Source: Bacteroidales bacterium (GTDB lineage: Bacteria; Bacteroidota; Bacteroidia; Bacteroidales; F082). Taken from it: a stretch of 57,167 nt of DNA. Location: contig JAILBC010000008.1 of NCBI GenBank assembly GCA_024681295.1, positions 1 through 57,167 of the forward strand, in the 5' to 3' direction. Under the pieces are notes generated by a model. The model did not search any database and was not told the DNA's origin. It saw nothing but the letters and a program-made list of their open reading frames with translations. Of this stretch, positions 24,048 to 32,580 are shown one piece after another (the first letter of the stretch is position 1; the number at the start of each line of letters is the position of its first letter). Both the position numbers and the translations under genes were made by a program.

Positions 24048-24776
24048 ATGAAACTAAAGTGTCTTGGTTCATCCAGCAACGGCAATTGCTACATTTTTGA
24101 GGCGTCTGACGGCATTTTGATATTGGAGGCTGGTATTCCGTTCTCCGAAATCAAAAAGGGCCTTGGCTTCAAATTAAACGGCATTGTCGGAGCGGTAATA
24201 ACCCATCAACACAACGACCATGCCGCTTCCATGAAGAACTTGGCGGATTGTGGTGTCCGTATCTACACTTCGCAACATGTGCTCGAATCCAAGGGGTTGA
24301 CCGGGCACCACTTCTGCCACGCAATCGAGCCGATGCACGGATATCGGATTGGAGGGTTCAAGGTTTTCGCCTTCCCCGTCAACCACGACGTTCCGTGTCT
24401 CGGCTTTGTCATTGAGCACGCCGAAATGGGCAAGACACTGTTTATCACCGACACCATGATGCTTGAGTACCGATTCCCAGGATTGGACCACATCATGATC
24501 GAAGCGAACTACGCCGACAGGGTGCTGGACTACAACATCGAGAACGGCTATGTTCCCGAGGCGATGCGCGAAAGGCTATTGGGCTCCCACATGGAGCTCG
24601 AGACCACAAAGGGCATACTTGCGGCCAACGACTTGTCGAAAACCAGGGAAATCATCCTAATCCACTTGTCGGGTGACAACTCCAATAAGGAAATGTTCAA
24701 AAACGAGGTGGAGCGGGCCACGGGGCTGCCTATATACATAGCGGATAAAGGACTTGAAATCGACCTAACACTATAA
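24048..24776 (+). CDS. Metallo-beta-lactamase-fold hydrolase (YycJ-like)
   Basis: 242 residues. THQHNDHAA (about residues 52-60) is the HxHxDH metal motif; NHD near 108-110 and TDTM near 131-134 supply further ligands, and a C-terminal LIHLSGDN contains the last His. This matches the YycJ/WalJ branch, members of which have 5' exonuclease activity. Placement after RecT suggests a phage recombination exonuclease. GGAGG precedes the ATG (about 24036-24040). Confidence 0.8.
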   Translation: MKLKCLGSSSNGNCYIFEASDGILILEAGIPFSEIKKGLGFKLNGIVGAVITHQHNDHAASMKNLADCGVRIYTSQHVLESKGLTGHHFCHAIEPMHGYRIGGFKVFAFPVNHDVPCLGFVIEHAEMGKTLFITDTMMLEYRFPGLDHIMIEANYADRVLDYNIENGYVPEAMRERLLGSHMELETTKGILAANDLSKTREIILIHLSGDNSNKEMFKNEVERATGLPIYIADKGLEIDLTL

Positions 24777-24779
24777 CCG

Positions 24780-25550
24780 ATGGAACATTCATTTGACATC
24801 GACGTTGCGAAGGAATACGGCATACTTGAAGCAGTCATCATCAGGAACTTCCAATATTGGATTGCGAAGAACAAAGCCAATAAAGAGAATTTCAAAGATG
24901 ATCACTATTGGACCTACAACAGCACCGCTGCGTTATGCGAGCTGTTTCCCTATGCAAGCAAAGACCAATTGACTAAGCGGATCAACGTGCTTGTTGAAAA
25001 AGGCGTTCTTATCAAAGGACATTATAACGATAATCCCACCGATAGAACAACATGGTTTGCATTTGCCGATGAGGGCAAATGGATAATGCAAAACGGCAAA
25101 ATGGATTTTGCCGAATTGCAAAATGGATTTGGCGAAATGGCAAAATCCTATAGTAATACTATAGAAACAGATAATAAACATACAGATAATAAACATAATC
25201 CCCCCCTTACCCCCCCACAGGGGGAACCGATTCAAAAATCAAAATTTGACTTCGAAAAGATTTTTGAAAGCTATGGCGCCGAATGGGTTGAATTGTTCAA
25301 GCAGTGGCTTGAATACAAGCGCGAGAAGAAAAACATGTACAAAGGCGAGAAATCCATGAGGGCGATGGCGAAAAAGTTATTTGAAATGGCCGGCGGCGAC
25401 ATAAAGACCGCAAGACAGATTGTCGAGCAGTCAATGGCTAATAATTGGCAGGGGTTATTTGAATTGAAGGCCGACGGCGGCGAGAAACAAAAGACTGGCC
25501 GATACAAAGGCGACAGTACAATAGGAACAGATTTTACCTACAAACCATAA
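24780..25550 (+). CDS. Replisome organiser / DnaD-like replication initiator (256 aa)
   Basis: Residues about 1-95 look like a winged-helix replication domain (DVAKEYGILEAVIIRNFQ, WTYNSTAALCELFPY). A low-complexity Asn/Asp/Pro linker (about 125-150) follows, then a DnaD-like C-terminal helical region (about 155-230: KQWLEYKREKK, ARQIVEQSMANNWQGL). Such proteins load the DnaC-type loader at the phage origin; the DnaC-like gene is 3 bases downstream. The central coding region contains iteron-like repeats, as in other phages that keep the origin inside the initiator gene. Confidence 0.8.
   Translation: MEHSFDIDVAKEYGILEAVIIRNFQYWIAKNKANKENFKDDHYWTYNSTAALCELFPYASKDQLTKRINVLVEKGVLIKGHYNDNPTDRTTWFAFADEGKWIMQNGKMDFAELQNGFGEMAKSYSNTIETDNKHTDNKHNPPLTPPQGEPIQKSKFDFEKIFESYGAEWVELFKQWLEYKREKKNMYKGEKSMRAMAKKLFEMAGGDIKTARQIVEQSMANNWQGLFELKADGGEKQKTGRYKGDSTIGTDFTYKP
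25088..25216 (+). other. Candidate replication origin inside the initiator gene
   Basis: GCAAAATGG is repeated at 25096 and 25118 within near-identical 22-bp units, and GCAAAA recurs at 25140, again 22 bases on. Then come a palindrome CTATAGTA-A-TACTATAG (25148-25164), a perfect 15-bp AT-rich tandem repeat (25167-25181 and 25182-25196), and two C7 runs. The 22-bp period is not a multiple of three, so selection on protein sequence does not explain it. Confidence 0.5.
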
Positions 25551-25553
25551 GAT

Positions 25554-26267
25554 ATGAATGTAAAGAAAGACTTGGATCTGAATGCGTTGGCAGATTCAAT
25601 TACAAAGAATAACGAAAACGCAAAACCGCCGAAACGTTTCTTTATGCCTTACAAGCCAGAGGAAGTCATGCAGATCGTCGGCGTAAACTACAAGGCGGAA
25701 GCATTAAAACGGATTACTCCAGACAAATACAAATCCGCCAGTGAAAAACTGACAGAGAATATCAGCAGGGTTTCTGTTTGGCTCTGCGACCCGAATAAAA
25801 GGCCAGGGCTTTTGCTCTATGGGAACGTCGGCACAGGGAAGACCACCCTTCTACGGGCAATCTGTTCAACCATCAATAAGATTTGCACCAGAGAAGAGGA
25901 TGAAAGAGGCGTCAAAGAAGCCGTGCTTGACATACCATACCCAATCAGCATTGTCAAAGCCAAGCAAATCATCACGGAATACACAGTCAGGAATGAGAAG
26001 AACAACAGATACGACCTGATGAATAGGGTTGCGCTTCTCGCCATTGACGAGCTTGGGGTAGAGAGCACAGAGGCAAAATTATTCGGCAATATCGGCGAAC
26101 CGTTGATCGACCTATTATGCGAACGTTACGACAAACAACTCTGCACGATCATATCAACCAACATGGGGTTAAAAGAGATCGAAGAACGATATGGGCGGCG
26201 TGTTTCTGACCGCTTTTCCGAAATGTTCACCGCCATTCCTTTTACCGAACAATCGTTTAGGCAATGA
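25554..26267 (+). CDS. DnaC-like helicase loader ATPase (237 aa)
   Basis: Walker A is GNVGTGKTT at about residues 92-100; Walker B is LLAIDELG near 160-167; STNMGL is the sensor 1 region and RRVSDRF contains the sensor/arginine-finger residues. Length and motifs fit phage DnaC/IstB-type loaders that place the host DnaB helicase on the origin. Cotranscribed with the initiator gene. Confidence 0.85.
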   Translation: MNVKKDLDLNALADSITKNNENAKPPKRFFMPYKPEEVMQIVGVNYKAEALKRITPDKYKSASEKLTENISRVSVWLCDPNKRPGLLLYGNVGTGKTTLLRAICSTINKICTREEDERGVKEAVLDIPYPISIVKAKQIITEYTVRNEKNNRYDLMNRVALLAIDELGVESTEAKLFGNIGEPLIDLLCERYDKQLCTIISTNMGLKEIEERYGRRVSDRFSEMFTAIPFTEQSFRQ

Positions 26268-26297
26268 TCCAAATTATTAACCAATAAGCATTTAACG

Positions 26298-26711
26298 ATG
26301 AAACAATTCGACGAAATCCTAACCGATGCCGGGTTTATACAAACCGAATATGGCTGGATTCCAAACGGCAACTACAACAACTGCCTCCTGGAAGTATTGA
26401 GGGGAATGTATGAGAATATAGCCAACGGGCTCCCTTTCGAATCTGACATTGAATTCGACAAAAAGCGGATCCTATCCACAAAAATTGCCGACCTCGATGT
26501 GTCGGCACGTCTTATTAACGGCTTGAAAATGGTCGGAATGAAAACCATCCATGACGCCATTTCATTACAGAGAAAAGAACTACTCAAGATAATAAACCTC
26601 GGAGAACAATCCATAAAAGAGCTTGATCATATAGTCGATAAATACAATCTGAGATACGGAGATCTCACATTGAGTGATTGGCTGAAAAAGAAAAACCTGA
26701 AAAAACAATAG
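26298..26711 (+). CDS. RNA polymerase alpha-CTD-like protein (137 aa)
   Basis: Residues about 58-118 resemble the C-terminal domain of the RNA polymerase alpha subunit: IADLDVSARLINGLKMVGMKTIHDAI, then LLKIINLGEQSIKELDHIV, with the helix-hairpin-helix spacing kept (text shown in parts). The alpha-CTD contacts UP elements and activators. The N-terminal 55 residues are not alpha-like. A free alpha-CTD mimic could retarget host transcription, or this could simply be an HhH DNA-binding protein. Confidence 0.65.
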   Translation: MKQFDEILTDAGFIQTEYGWIPNGNYNNCLLEVLRGMYENIANGLPFESDIEFDKKRILSTKIADLDVSARLINGLKMVGMKTIHDAISLQRKELLKIINLGEQSIKELDHIVDKYNLRYGDLTLSDWLKKKNLKKQ

Positions 26712-26715
26712 CAAT

Positions 26716-27393
26716 ATGAGCAGACAACACAGAGGAGGCTATTGCCCTCCGGCAAAGACATTTCCGAAGTTGCGCGTTCCAAACGTAACTCCGATCGGTA
26801 TGCAGGTAGTGAACCAGATGGCCGACGCTATAGTCGAGAAAAAGAACCTTGCGCTCAGCCACACCGCCACTGTATTGACATTCTTCAATCAATACACACT
26901 CACACAACTCGAGTGGCTTCTTGACGTCCTCGATGGCGACGGCACAAAATTCAGCGGCGATCTTATCAGACTTGCAAGGGCCACAAGGGGCGCATCGCAG
27001 CGGTTCATTGACTGCTTTGAGAAGCAGATCAATCCTGTGTCAAAACAAGAATGGATCAGCGGTTACGACCAGTTCCAGGAAGCGATGGATAACTACTTCA
27101 GACGCGAGGAAGCCTACAAGGAACGCGGTGACGGCGAACGCACAAAGGAAATCAATAGAGCGGCAGCGCTTCGTTACCACGACCCATACGAGAAGAATCC
27201 GCAGCGTTGCTTTGAAGCAGGCTTCCGTGAAGGAGCCGCCTACGCAGACTTGCATCCGGTGGGCACAGTAACAATCCGCACCGACGAGGGAAACAAGGAC
27301 GTGCCGATCAAGGACATCGTGGAGTATTACGCCCGCGCCCATTACCCGAAAGCGGACAAAATCAACATCGAGATCGAACTGAACAAAGCATAA
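26716..27393 (+). CDS. Hypothetical protein (225 aa)
   Basis: 225 residues; a helical centre (about 30-110) and a charged C-terminal half with EEAYKERGDGERTKEINRA and GFREGAAYAD. No recognised domain. 4 bases after the alpha-CTD-like gene. Confidence 0.7.
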   Translation: MSRQHRGGYCPPAKTFPKLRVPNVTPIGMQVVNQMADAIVEKKNLALSHTATVLTFFNQYTLTQLEWLLDVLDGDGTKFSGDLIRLARATRGASQRFIDCFEKQINPVSKQEWISGYDQFQEAMDNYFRREEAYKERGDGERTKEINRAAALRYHDPYEKNPQRCFEAGFREGAAYADLHPVGTVTIRTDEGNKDVPIKDIVEYYARAHYPKADKINIEIELNKA

Positions 27394-27396
27394 TCC

Positions 27397-27954
27397 ATGA
27401 TCGAGCTTCCGAAATACACCGTACCGACCTACAATCCGCGCTCTGCGATTCCCAACGAGCGGACAGACTACACCCGCAGGATTCCGACGGGACTATCAGA
27501 CAAGCAGCTGGACCGCGACAGAAAGATTGCCATGCAACTCGTCAAGGCGTTCGACACCGAAGACGACATGCGGGTCATCAACCTGTTCCGAAGCAAGGCA
27601 CACCTGCTTTCAAACCCACGCTATTGGGAGTTGATGCGCTCGGTGTGGATCGGATGCGGCAGCACTGAGACGTCGGAGATATTCCGGAGGCTCATGAGGT
27701 CTGGAAGACCATGCAGGTCGTGGTTCATGACGCCCGAGGACGCAAAGGCGCTCGACGCCATGGACTTCCCTGTCACCGTCTATCGGGCATACGGCAACGA
27801 GGACGATCCCGGCATCAGCTGGACGCTCGACAAAGCCTGGTGCGAGGACTATGCAAAACGCAAGGGCCGCAAGGTCAAGTCGCGCCAGGTCAGCAGAAAC
27901 GAAATATTCGCCTACGTCACAAGACGCGGCGAGGAAGAGATCATAATTCTGTAA
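27397..27954 (+). CDS. ADP-ribosyltransferase-like protein (185 aa)
   Basis: The C-terminal ~75 residues carry a weak match to the R-S-E pattern of ADP-ribosyltransferases: VYRAYG (Arg, about 128), GISWTLDKAWCEDYAKR (Ser-Trp-Thr, about 140) and an RGEEEIIIL end (Glu). Many phages carry such enzymes, which modify host proteins or RNA polymerase. The N-terminal half is helical with no assigned role. Pattern-based inference only. Confidence 0.5.
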   Translation: MIELPKYTVPTYNPRSAIPNERTDYTRRIPTGLSDKQLDRDRKIAMQLVKAFDTEDDMRVINLFRSKAHLLSNPRYWELMRSVWIGCGSTETSEIFRRLMRSGRPCRSWFMTPEDAKALDAMDFPVTVYRAYGNEDDPGISWTLDKAWCEDYAKRKGRKVKSRQVSRNEIFAYVTRRGEEEIIIL

Positions 27955-27974
27955 ACCATAAAAACAACAAAACA

Positions 27975-28400
27975 ATGGGACACATTGAGGCTCCATCGCC
28001 ATCGGTAAAAGAAAACCTGAGGCGGGCATACGACAAAGCCTGCAACGACTACCTTCAGGCATTCTGCAAGCTGTACGAACTCGACTTCGGTGCGGACGCA
28101 TGGGTAGGCGGCGACGTCGGAACCGTCGCAATGGTCGGCGACTATTTCTTCAACTTCGACGACATACGCCTCTGCGTTGACAACGGCGTGAAGTGGAAAG
28201 ACCTTATCGAGTGGTACGACTACTGCGCCGAGGCGTTGCCGCTCGGACTCAACGGCATAAACCTGAAATCGTGGCTTGCCGGAGCGCCACGGTCATCCAA
28301 AGAGACCATCGAAAAGATAAAGGAAATACGCCGTGAACTCGACGAATTGATCAATAAAGAAAACTCAAAAAACAGAGGATTTAAAACCGCACAAAAATAA
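27975..28400 (+). CDS. Hypothetical protein (141 aa)
   Basis: Start 27975 (MGHIEAPSPS) is chosen over upstream in-frame ATG 27711, which lies inside the previous gene. The 141 residues have a helix-rich, Trp-containing centre and a Lys-rich tail. The layout is similar to small phage proteins. Function unknown. Confidence 0.7.
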   Translation: MGHIEAPSPSVKENLRRAYDKACNDYLQAFCKLYELDFGADAWVGGDVGTVAMVGDYFFNFDDIRLCVDNGVKWKDLIEWYDYCAEALPLGLNGINLKSWLAGAPRSSKETIEKIKEIRRELDELINKENSKNRGFKTAQK

Positions 28401-28406
28401 CACACC

Positions 28407-29189
28407 ATGGAAACAAAGTACAATGAAAGAATCGTCAGAGTGACAAGCTCGGATGAACTCGCCGCTCTCGACAAGAAAAGATTCCATTTCACCGCCGCTC
28501 CGGTTTATCGCATCGCGGAAGAGGATTTCACCGACGAGAGCACAGGGGAAACAAAAACCATCGAACGGAATTACTATATTTTCGGCAGAGGGCACGACGT
28601 TTCACCAGACAACTTCTCGCAACTTCTGTTCTACTTCCAGTCCAATGAGCTGAAGGAAGTTGTCCTCAGCGACCAGAAAAGGGAGGGTTATGTTCATGAA
28701 ATCTCGTGGCGGCTATGGAAAGTTAAAGCTGTCGGAGGCGACACGAAACTGAACATGCTGCTCCGTGCGCCAAGCGTCGTCAAGGCATACGAGATTGTCA
28801 GCGACTACATTGAATTGAATTTCAAAAACGGTTTTGTCATTTCAGGCATAAGCCTGTTCCAGGCCAATGTCGTGATTGAGCGCAATGAAAAGCATGGCGA
28901 CGAAAAACCGAACAGCAACTGGTATTCCGTTTCCGCACTCGAAAAGGAAGTTCCCGTTGACGGCGTTTCAGAAGGCGAAGACCCGGACCCAACAGATTTC
29001 ATCGTTTTCGCCGATTCCGTTGAGACCGCCAAGGAAATCATCGAGGACTATATCGCAGAACTCAGGAAAAAGGAAGAATTGTTCGGCCCATACGAAGTGA
29101 AGATCCTGAGCGCAAAAGTCATCACCTGCAACGTAATGATACCCGTTGATTTCTGTTTGTCGCACAAAGAAGAAAGCGAGGAGGAATGA
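28407..29189 (+). CDS. Hypothetical protein with duplicated DUF4494-like module (260 aa)
   Basis: Two segments look alike: about residues 98-160 (WRLWKVKAV ... APSVVKAYEIVSDYI ... ISLFQANVVI) and about 170-245 (NWYSVSALE ... FADSVETAKEIIEDYI ... LSAKVITCNVMI). Each has the strand, helix, strand layout of DUF4494-type phage proteins of Bacteroidetes. Probably a tandem duplication. Function unknown. Confidence 0.65.
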   Translation: METKYNERIVRVTSSDELAALDKKRFHFTAAPVYRIAEEDFTDESTGETKTIERNYYIFGRGHDVSPDNFSQLLFYFQSNELKEVVLSDQKREGYVHEISWRLWKVKAVGGDTKLNMLLRAPSVVKAYEIVSDYIELNFKNGFVISGISLFQANVVIERNEKHGDEKPNSNWYSVSALEKEVPVDGVSEGEDPDPTDFIVFADSVETAKEIIEDYIAELRKKEELFGPYEVKILSAKVITCNVMIPVDFCLSHKEESEEE

Positions 29190-29419
29190 CAATGCCGGAC
29201 CAGTACGAGTATATCCACATGGCCACCAACGAGAGACTTGCTGAAATGCTTGAAGAATACCTCCAGGCATTGACAACGGACAACGAATCGTTTCTGGAAT
29301 ACATGAAGAAATACCCACAGGGGCCTGCGGGACATTCCTCGGAAATGATCAGAGAGGCCGCAAGGCGATTGAAGGCACCAGTGAGGGAAAGGTTCAACTA
29401 CGAAGCATTTGCAGTATGA
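29186..29419 (+). CDS. Hypothetical protein (77 aa)
   Basis: ATG 29186 overlaps the previous stop (ATGA); 29192 is an alternative. Helical, acidic in the first half. Its stop overlaps the next start. Function unknown. Confidence 0.65.
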   Translation: MTMPDQYEYIHMATNERLAEMLEEYLQALTTDNESFLEYMKKYPQGPAGHSSEMIREAARRLKAPVRERFNYEAFAV

Positions 29420-29793
29420 GATACAAGAGAAACGTCATCGGCTACAACATCGAGACCGGCGAGAGACGGGAATGGAGATCGCTCAGCGTCGCCGCAGAGG
29501 AGATCGGTGCGACATACTCCTACCTGGCGCATCTGACACACGACAAGGCGTCCATTGTGAAAGGATGGGCCGTGGCCTATCCGGAATACGAAGCCGATGC
29601 CGTTTCCCTCTATGAGAACGGCGGCAGGAAGGAAAGGGACTGTCGCCGCTCCAAGAGGATGGTCAAGGCTCCGAACAAAGGCACGGTTCCACTTGTGCTC
29701 AAAAACAAGACCGTCATTTGGGTAAAACCTGAACAGGCCACCAAGGAATTTGCCGAGAATTATTTGAAGATGCTGAAGGAAAACAATTACTGA
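29416..29793 (+). CDS. NUMOD-like DNA-binding protein (125 aa)
   Basis: Residues about 5-55 (VIGYNIETGERREWRSLSVAA, EEIGATYSYLAHL) resemble the NUMOD1/IENR helix-turn-helix units attached to phage homing nucleases, but there is no nuclease motif in the rest, which is basic. Sits just before the first amino-methyltransferase. Tentative. Confidence 0.5.
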   Translation: MRYKRNVIGYNIETGERREWRSLSVAAEEIGATYSYLAHLTHDKASIVKGWAVAYPEYEADAVSLYENGGRKERDCRRSKRMVKAPNKGTVPLVLKNKTVIWVKPEQATKEFAENYLKMLKENNY

Positions 29794-29795
29794 TT

Positions 29796-30620
29796 ATGGA
29801 AATAGACAAGATTTACTTGGGGGATTGCCTCGAAGTGATGAAGGACATCCCCGAAGGTTCGATCGACATGATCTGCACAGATTTGCCATACGAGGTATTG
29901 CATAGAGACAATCCACATGCCCAATGGGACAGGATTATCCCATTCGAGCCGCTATGGGAGCAATACGAGAGGGTAATCAAGCCCAACGGCGCCATCCTCC
30001 TTTTCGCCCAGGGGTTGTTCACCGCCCAGCTTATCATGTCGAACGTCAAACTGTACCGATATACCCTGGTATGGGACAAGATGCGCTGCACGGGCTTCCT
30101 CAACGCCAACCGTATGCCGTTGAGGTGCCACGAGGACATCGTTGTATTCTACAAACAGCTTCCGACCTACAACCCTCAGATGGAGGATTTGAACGGCAGG
30201 GAGCCGAGTCATCCGCAGGGCAATGGGACCCACAAGGACACCAACCAGTGCTACGGCAAGGTGAAACGGACGTATAAGACCGGGCGGTCATACGACTACG
30301 ACAAGGGAATCGCCAAGGTCGCACCCACCCAACCCGACAAGAAGTTCCCGTTAAGCATCATCAGGATCAGGAAGGAACATGAGACAACGACCTACCACCC
30401 CACCCAGAAACCGGTGAATCTCCTGCGCTATCTGATACGCACATACACCAACCCCGGCGAAACCGTGCTGGATTCCTGCATGGGAAGCGGAACGACCTGC
30501 ATCGCGGCCATCAAGGAAAGCCGCCATTATATCGGCATTGAGCGTGACAGGAAATACTTCGCCGTCGCCGAGAAGCGAATCAAGGAAGAAAACCAACAGC
30601 TGAAAATCCAATTCACATGA
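29796..30620 (+). CDS. DNA amino-methyltransferase (beta-class, N6A or N4C)
   Basis: 274 residues. Motif IV reads TDLPYEV at about residues 27-33 (a DPPY variant with Leu). The SAM-binding motif I lies later as VLDSCMGSGTT (about 226-236), so the order IV then I makes it beta-class. The HPTQKP motif (about 203-208) and the final IGIERD are typical. Phage orphan methyltransferases protect DNA from host restriction. No cognate nuclease is adjacent. Its stop overlaps the 53-aa gene by ATGA. Confidence 0.85.
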   Translation: MEIDKIYLGDCLEVMKDIPEGSIDMICTDLPYEVLHRDNPHAQWDRIIPFEPLWEQYERVIKPNGAILLFAQGLFTAQLIMSNVKLYRYTLVWDKMRCTGFLNANRMPLRCHEDIVVFYKQLPTYNPQMEDLNGREPSHPQGNGTHKDTNQCYGKVKRTYKTGRSYDYDKGIAKVAPTQPDKKFPLSIIRIRKEHETTTYHPTQKPVNLLRYLIRTYTNPGETVLDSCMGSGTTCIAAIKESRHYIGIERDRKYFAVAEKRIKEENQQLKIQFT

Positions 30621-30778
30621 GAAACGTCGAAATCTATCTGAACGACCGGTTCTACGGAACCATAAGGATGCGTTTTACCCCCCCCCCGTTCACAACGACC
30701 TATGAGCAAATACACGACGAGATAATCACACGCCTACCCCTACTCAAAGGGAAGCAATTCCAAATAGCAATCACATGA
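30617..30778 (+). CDS. Small protein (53 aa) containing a C10 tract
   Basis: ATG 30617 overlaps the methyltransferase stop and the stop overlaps the next ATG (30775), so spacing supports a true gene. It reads MRNVEIYLNDRFYG ... ending in FQIAIT. The run of ten C at 30678-30687 encodes Pro-Pro-Pro in the current frame; slippage would truncate the product. Function unknown. Confidence 0.6.
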   Translation: MRNVEIYLNDRFYGTIRMRFTPPPFTTTYEQIHDEIITRLPLLKGKQFQIAIT

Positions 30779-31053
30779 AATGCCGACTGAATACATGCCG
30801 CGCCTGCTGTTGTTACAACATTCCATTCATGAATGGAGAGCTTGAGCGATACAAGGACAAAATCGTGACACCCGTTTTGTTTACCGAACCCATGGGGCCC
30901 GCTGTGGTAGCATTTACGGCATACGATCCGATGCTAAACAAATGCCCGTTCCTGAGAGATGACTACAAATGCAACATCTACGAGAACCGCCCGGAAGTAT
31001 GCCGGCAATTCGGGCAAATAGAAGAACTACCCTGTAAATTCCGCAAGAAATGA
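30775..31053 (+). CDS. YkgJ-family cysteine-cluster protein (92 aa)
   Basis: The eight Cys are placed as in YkgJ/UPF0153: CRACCCYN near the start, KCPFL and KCNIYENRPEVCRQFG later. Members bind zinc or an Fe-S cluster; the biochemical function is not known. Full length for the short form. Coupled by ATGA to both neighbours. Confidence 0.8.
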   Translation: MKCRLNTCRACCCYNIPFMNGELERYKDKIVTPVLFTEPMGPAVVAFTAYDPMLNKCPFLRDDYKCNIYENRPEVCRQFGQIEELPCKFRKK

Positions 31054-31325
31054 ACACCGAGCAGCTTAGGAAATACCTTGACATACGGCTGGACTACATC
31101 GAACTCCAACTGAACATCCTCGTCGATTTTGAGTTGACGATGAACAAGGACCGATATCCGGCACTGATGGTGGATCTGCAGAAAAAACTGAACGACGCCC
31201 GCCGCGTGGACTTCGAGCAGTTCCTTGACGAAAGGAAGAAGAAAGGAAAGAACAAGAGCGGGAAGAACAGGGACGAAGCCTATGAGGAATTCTTCGGAAA
31301 CTATAAACCACGCAATAAAAAATGA
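31050..31325 (+). CDS. Hypothetical helical protein (91 aa)
   Basis: The first 60 residues form an amphipathic helix (LRKYLDIRLDYIELQLNI); the last 30 are Lys/Arg/Asn-rich. No domain known. ATGA overlap with the YkgJ gene. Confidence 0.65.
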   Translation: MNTEQLRKYLDIRLDYIELQLNILVDFELTMNKDRYPALMVDLQKKLNDARRVDFEQFLDERKKKGKNKSGKNRDEAYEEFFGNYKPRNKK

Positions 31326-31326
31326 C

Positions 31327-31815
31327 ATGAAAAAGAAACCACAACTCTACATCAAAAACGAAAAAGGCAGATACGAGCCTTACAAACCGGATGATGCGGA
31401 CTTCGGAACCTGCTACCGCAAGGTAGGCAAGAAATACGTGCCGTTCGCCACCGTATATCACGAGGACTGGCTTAATGACGGCGTATTCGTTGTCAGAGCC
31501 GACACAAGAGGGAAATTGATGTCTATGTCAGACGCAACCTATCTTCAAGATTGCTTCCTCGTTGAGAAAGTAGGCTGCAACTACCGTATTACCGCAGACC
31601 AACTCGCAAGTCTGCAAGATTACGCAGATTTCTGCTACAAAGAATTGGAGAAATACAAGAAAGAGCGCAATGAGAGCGGCTGGGGCATCTCGTATTTCGA
31701 GCAGGTCCAAGCGGTTGTCGGAGCCGTGTTCAAATTCTCCGATATCCTTAGAAAACGGATGGAGGAAGAAAAGACACAGCAGCGCAGCGTCGAGGACGCA
31801 ATTTATCACTTTTAA
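31327..31815 (+). CDS. Hypothetical protein (162 aa)
   Basis: Start 31327 (MKKKPQLYIKNEKG) is the first ATG after the previous stop; the in-frame 31225 ATG lies inside the preceding gene. Basic N-terminal half, helical C-terminal half. No family recognised. Confidence 0.7.
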   Translation: MKKKPQLYIKNEKGRYEPYKPDDADFGTCYRKVGKKYVPFATVYHEDWLNDGVFVVRADTRGKLMSMSDATYLQDCFLVEKVGCNYRITADQLASLQDYADFCYKELEKYKKERNESGWGISYFEQVQAVVGAVFKFSDILRKRMEEEKTQQRSVEDAIYHF

Positions 31816-31827
31816 AATACTAATACC

Positions 31828-32580
31828 ATGAGTAAAAGCAAAATCCAATGGACCGAGCGAACTTGGAATCCAGTTACGGGATGTACAAAGCATTCCGAGG
31901 GATGCCGCAACTGTTATGCGGAAACCATGAGCCGCAGGCTGCAGGGCATGGGTCAGGAACGATACCGTAATGGATTCATGCCATCCATACACCCGGAAGC
32001 GCTCGACGAGCCAATCAAGATCAGAAAGCCATCAATGTTTTTCGTCTGCTCCATGGGCGACTTGTTCCACAAGGCGGTCCCGTTTGACTTCATCGACAAG
32101 GTGATGGAGGTCATAGACCATACCAAGGACAGGCACACATACCAGATTCTCACCAAAAGGACAGGAAGGATGGTTGAATACTTACGAAAGCACGAGGTTC
32201 CGTTCAACTCGTGGATCGGCACAACAGTAGAATCCCCGGATGTGAAACACAGAATCAAGACGCTGACAAGCTTGTATTTCACCGGCGTGGTGAAATTCCT
32301 TTCGTGTGAGCCTCTTTTGGGCGATTTGGGAGAGCTTAACCTTGCGGGCATTGATTGGGTCATTGTCGGCGGCGAAAGCGGCCCACACGCCCGTCCAATG
32401 CGCAAGGAATGGGTTCTGAACATTCAGCGGCAATGCAGAGAACAAGGCGTTCCGTTTTTCTTCAAGCAATGGGGCACTTGGGGCGAGGATGGCGTCAAGC
32501 GCAACAAGAAAGCCAACGGGAACACCATTGACGGTGTTGTTTACCAACAATGGCCGATGATATGGAAAGGAGGCATGTGA
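31828..32580 (+). CDS. Phage Gp37/Gp68 family protein (DUF5131)
   Basis: 250 residues; IQWTERTWNPVTGC near the start with CTKHSEGCRNCYAE, and later FFVCSMGDLF, WIGTTVES, FLSCEPLL and WVIVGGESG, the conserved blocks of the mycobacteriophage Gp37/68 family. The Cys set and the barrel-like layout suggest a radical SAM-related enzyme, but the reaction is unknown. Very common in phages. The stop overlaps the next ATG (TGATG). Confidence 0.85.
   Translation: MSKSKIQWTERTWNPVTGCTKHSEGCRNCYAETMSRRLQGMGQERYRNGFMPSIHPEALDEPIKIRKPSMFFVCSMGDLFHKAVPFDFIDKVMEVIDHTKDRHTYQILTKRTGRMVEYLRKHEVPFNSWIGTTVESPDVKHRIKTLTSLYFTGVVKFLSCEPLLGDLGELNLAGIDWVIVGGESGPHARPMRKEWVLNIQRQCREQGVPFFFKQWGTWGEDGVKRNKKANGNTIDGVVYQQWPMIWKGGM

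Noticed and set aside
25200-25216. C7 runs as phase-variable tracts
   Set aside because: They encode an ordinary PPLTPPQGEP linker and are shorter than the 9-10 base tracts; better explained as part of the candidate origin or linker.
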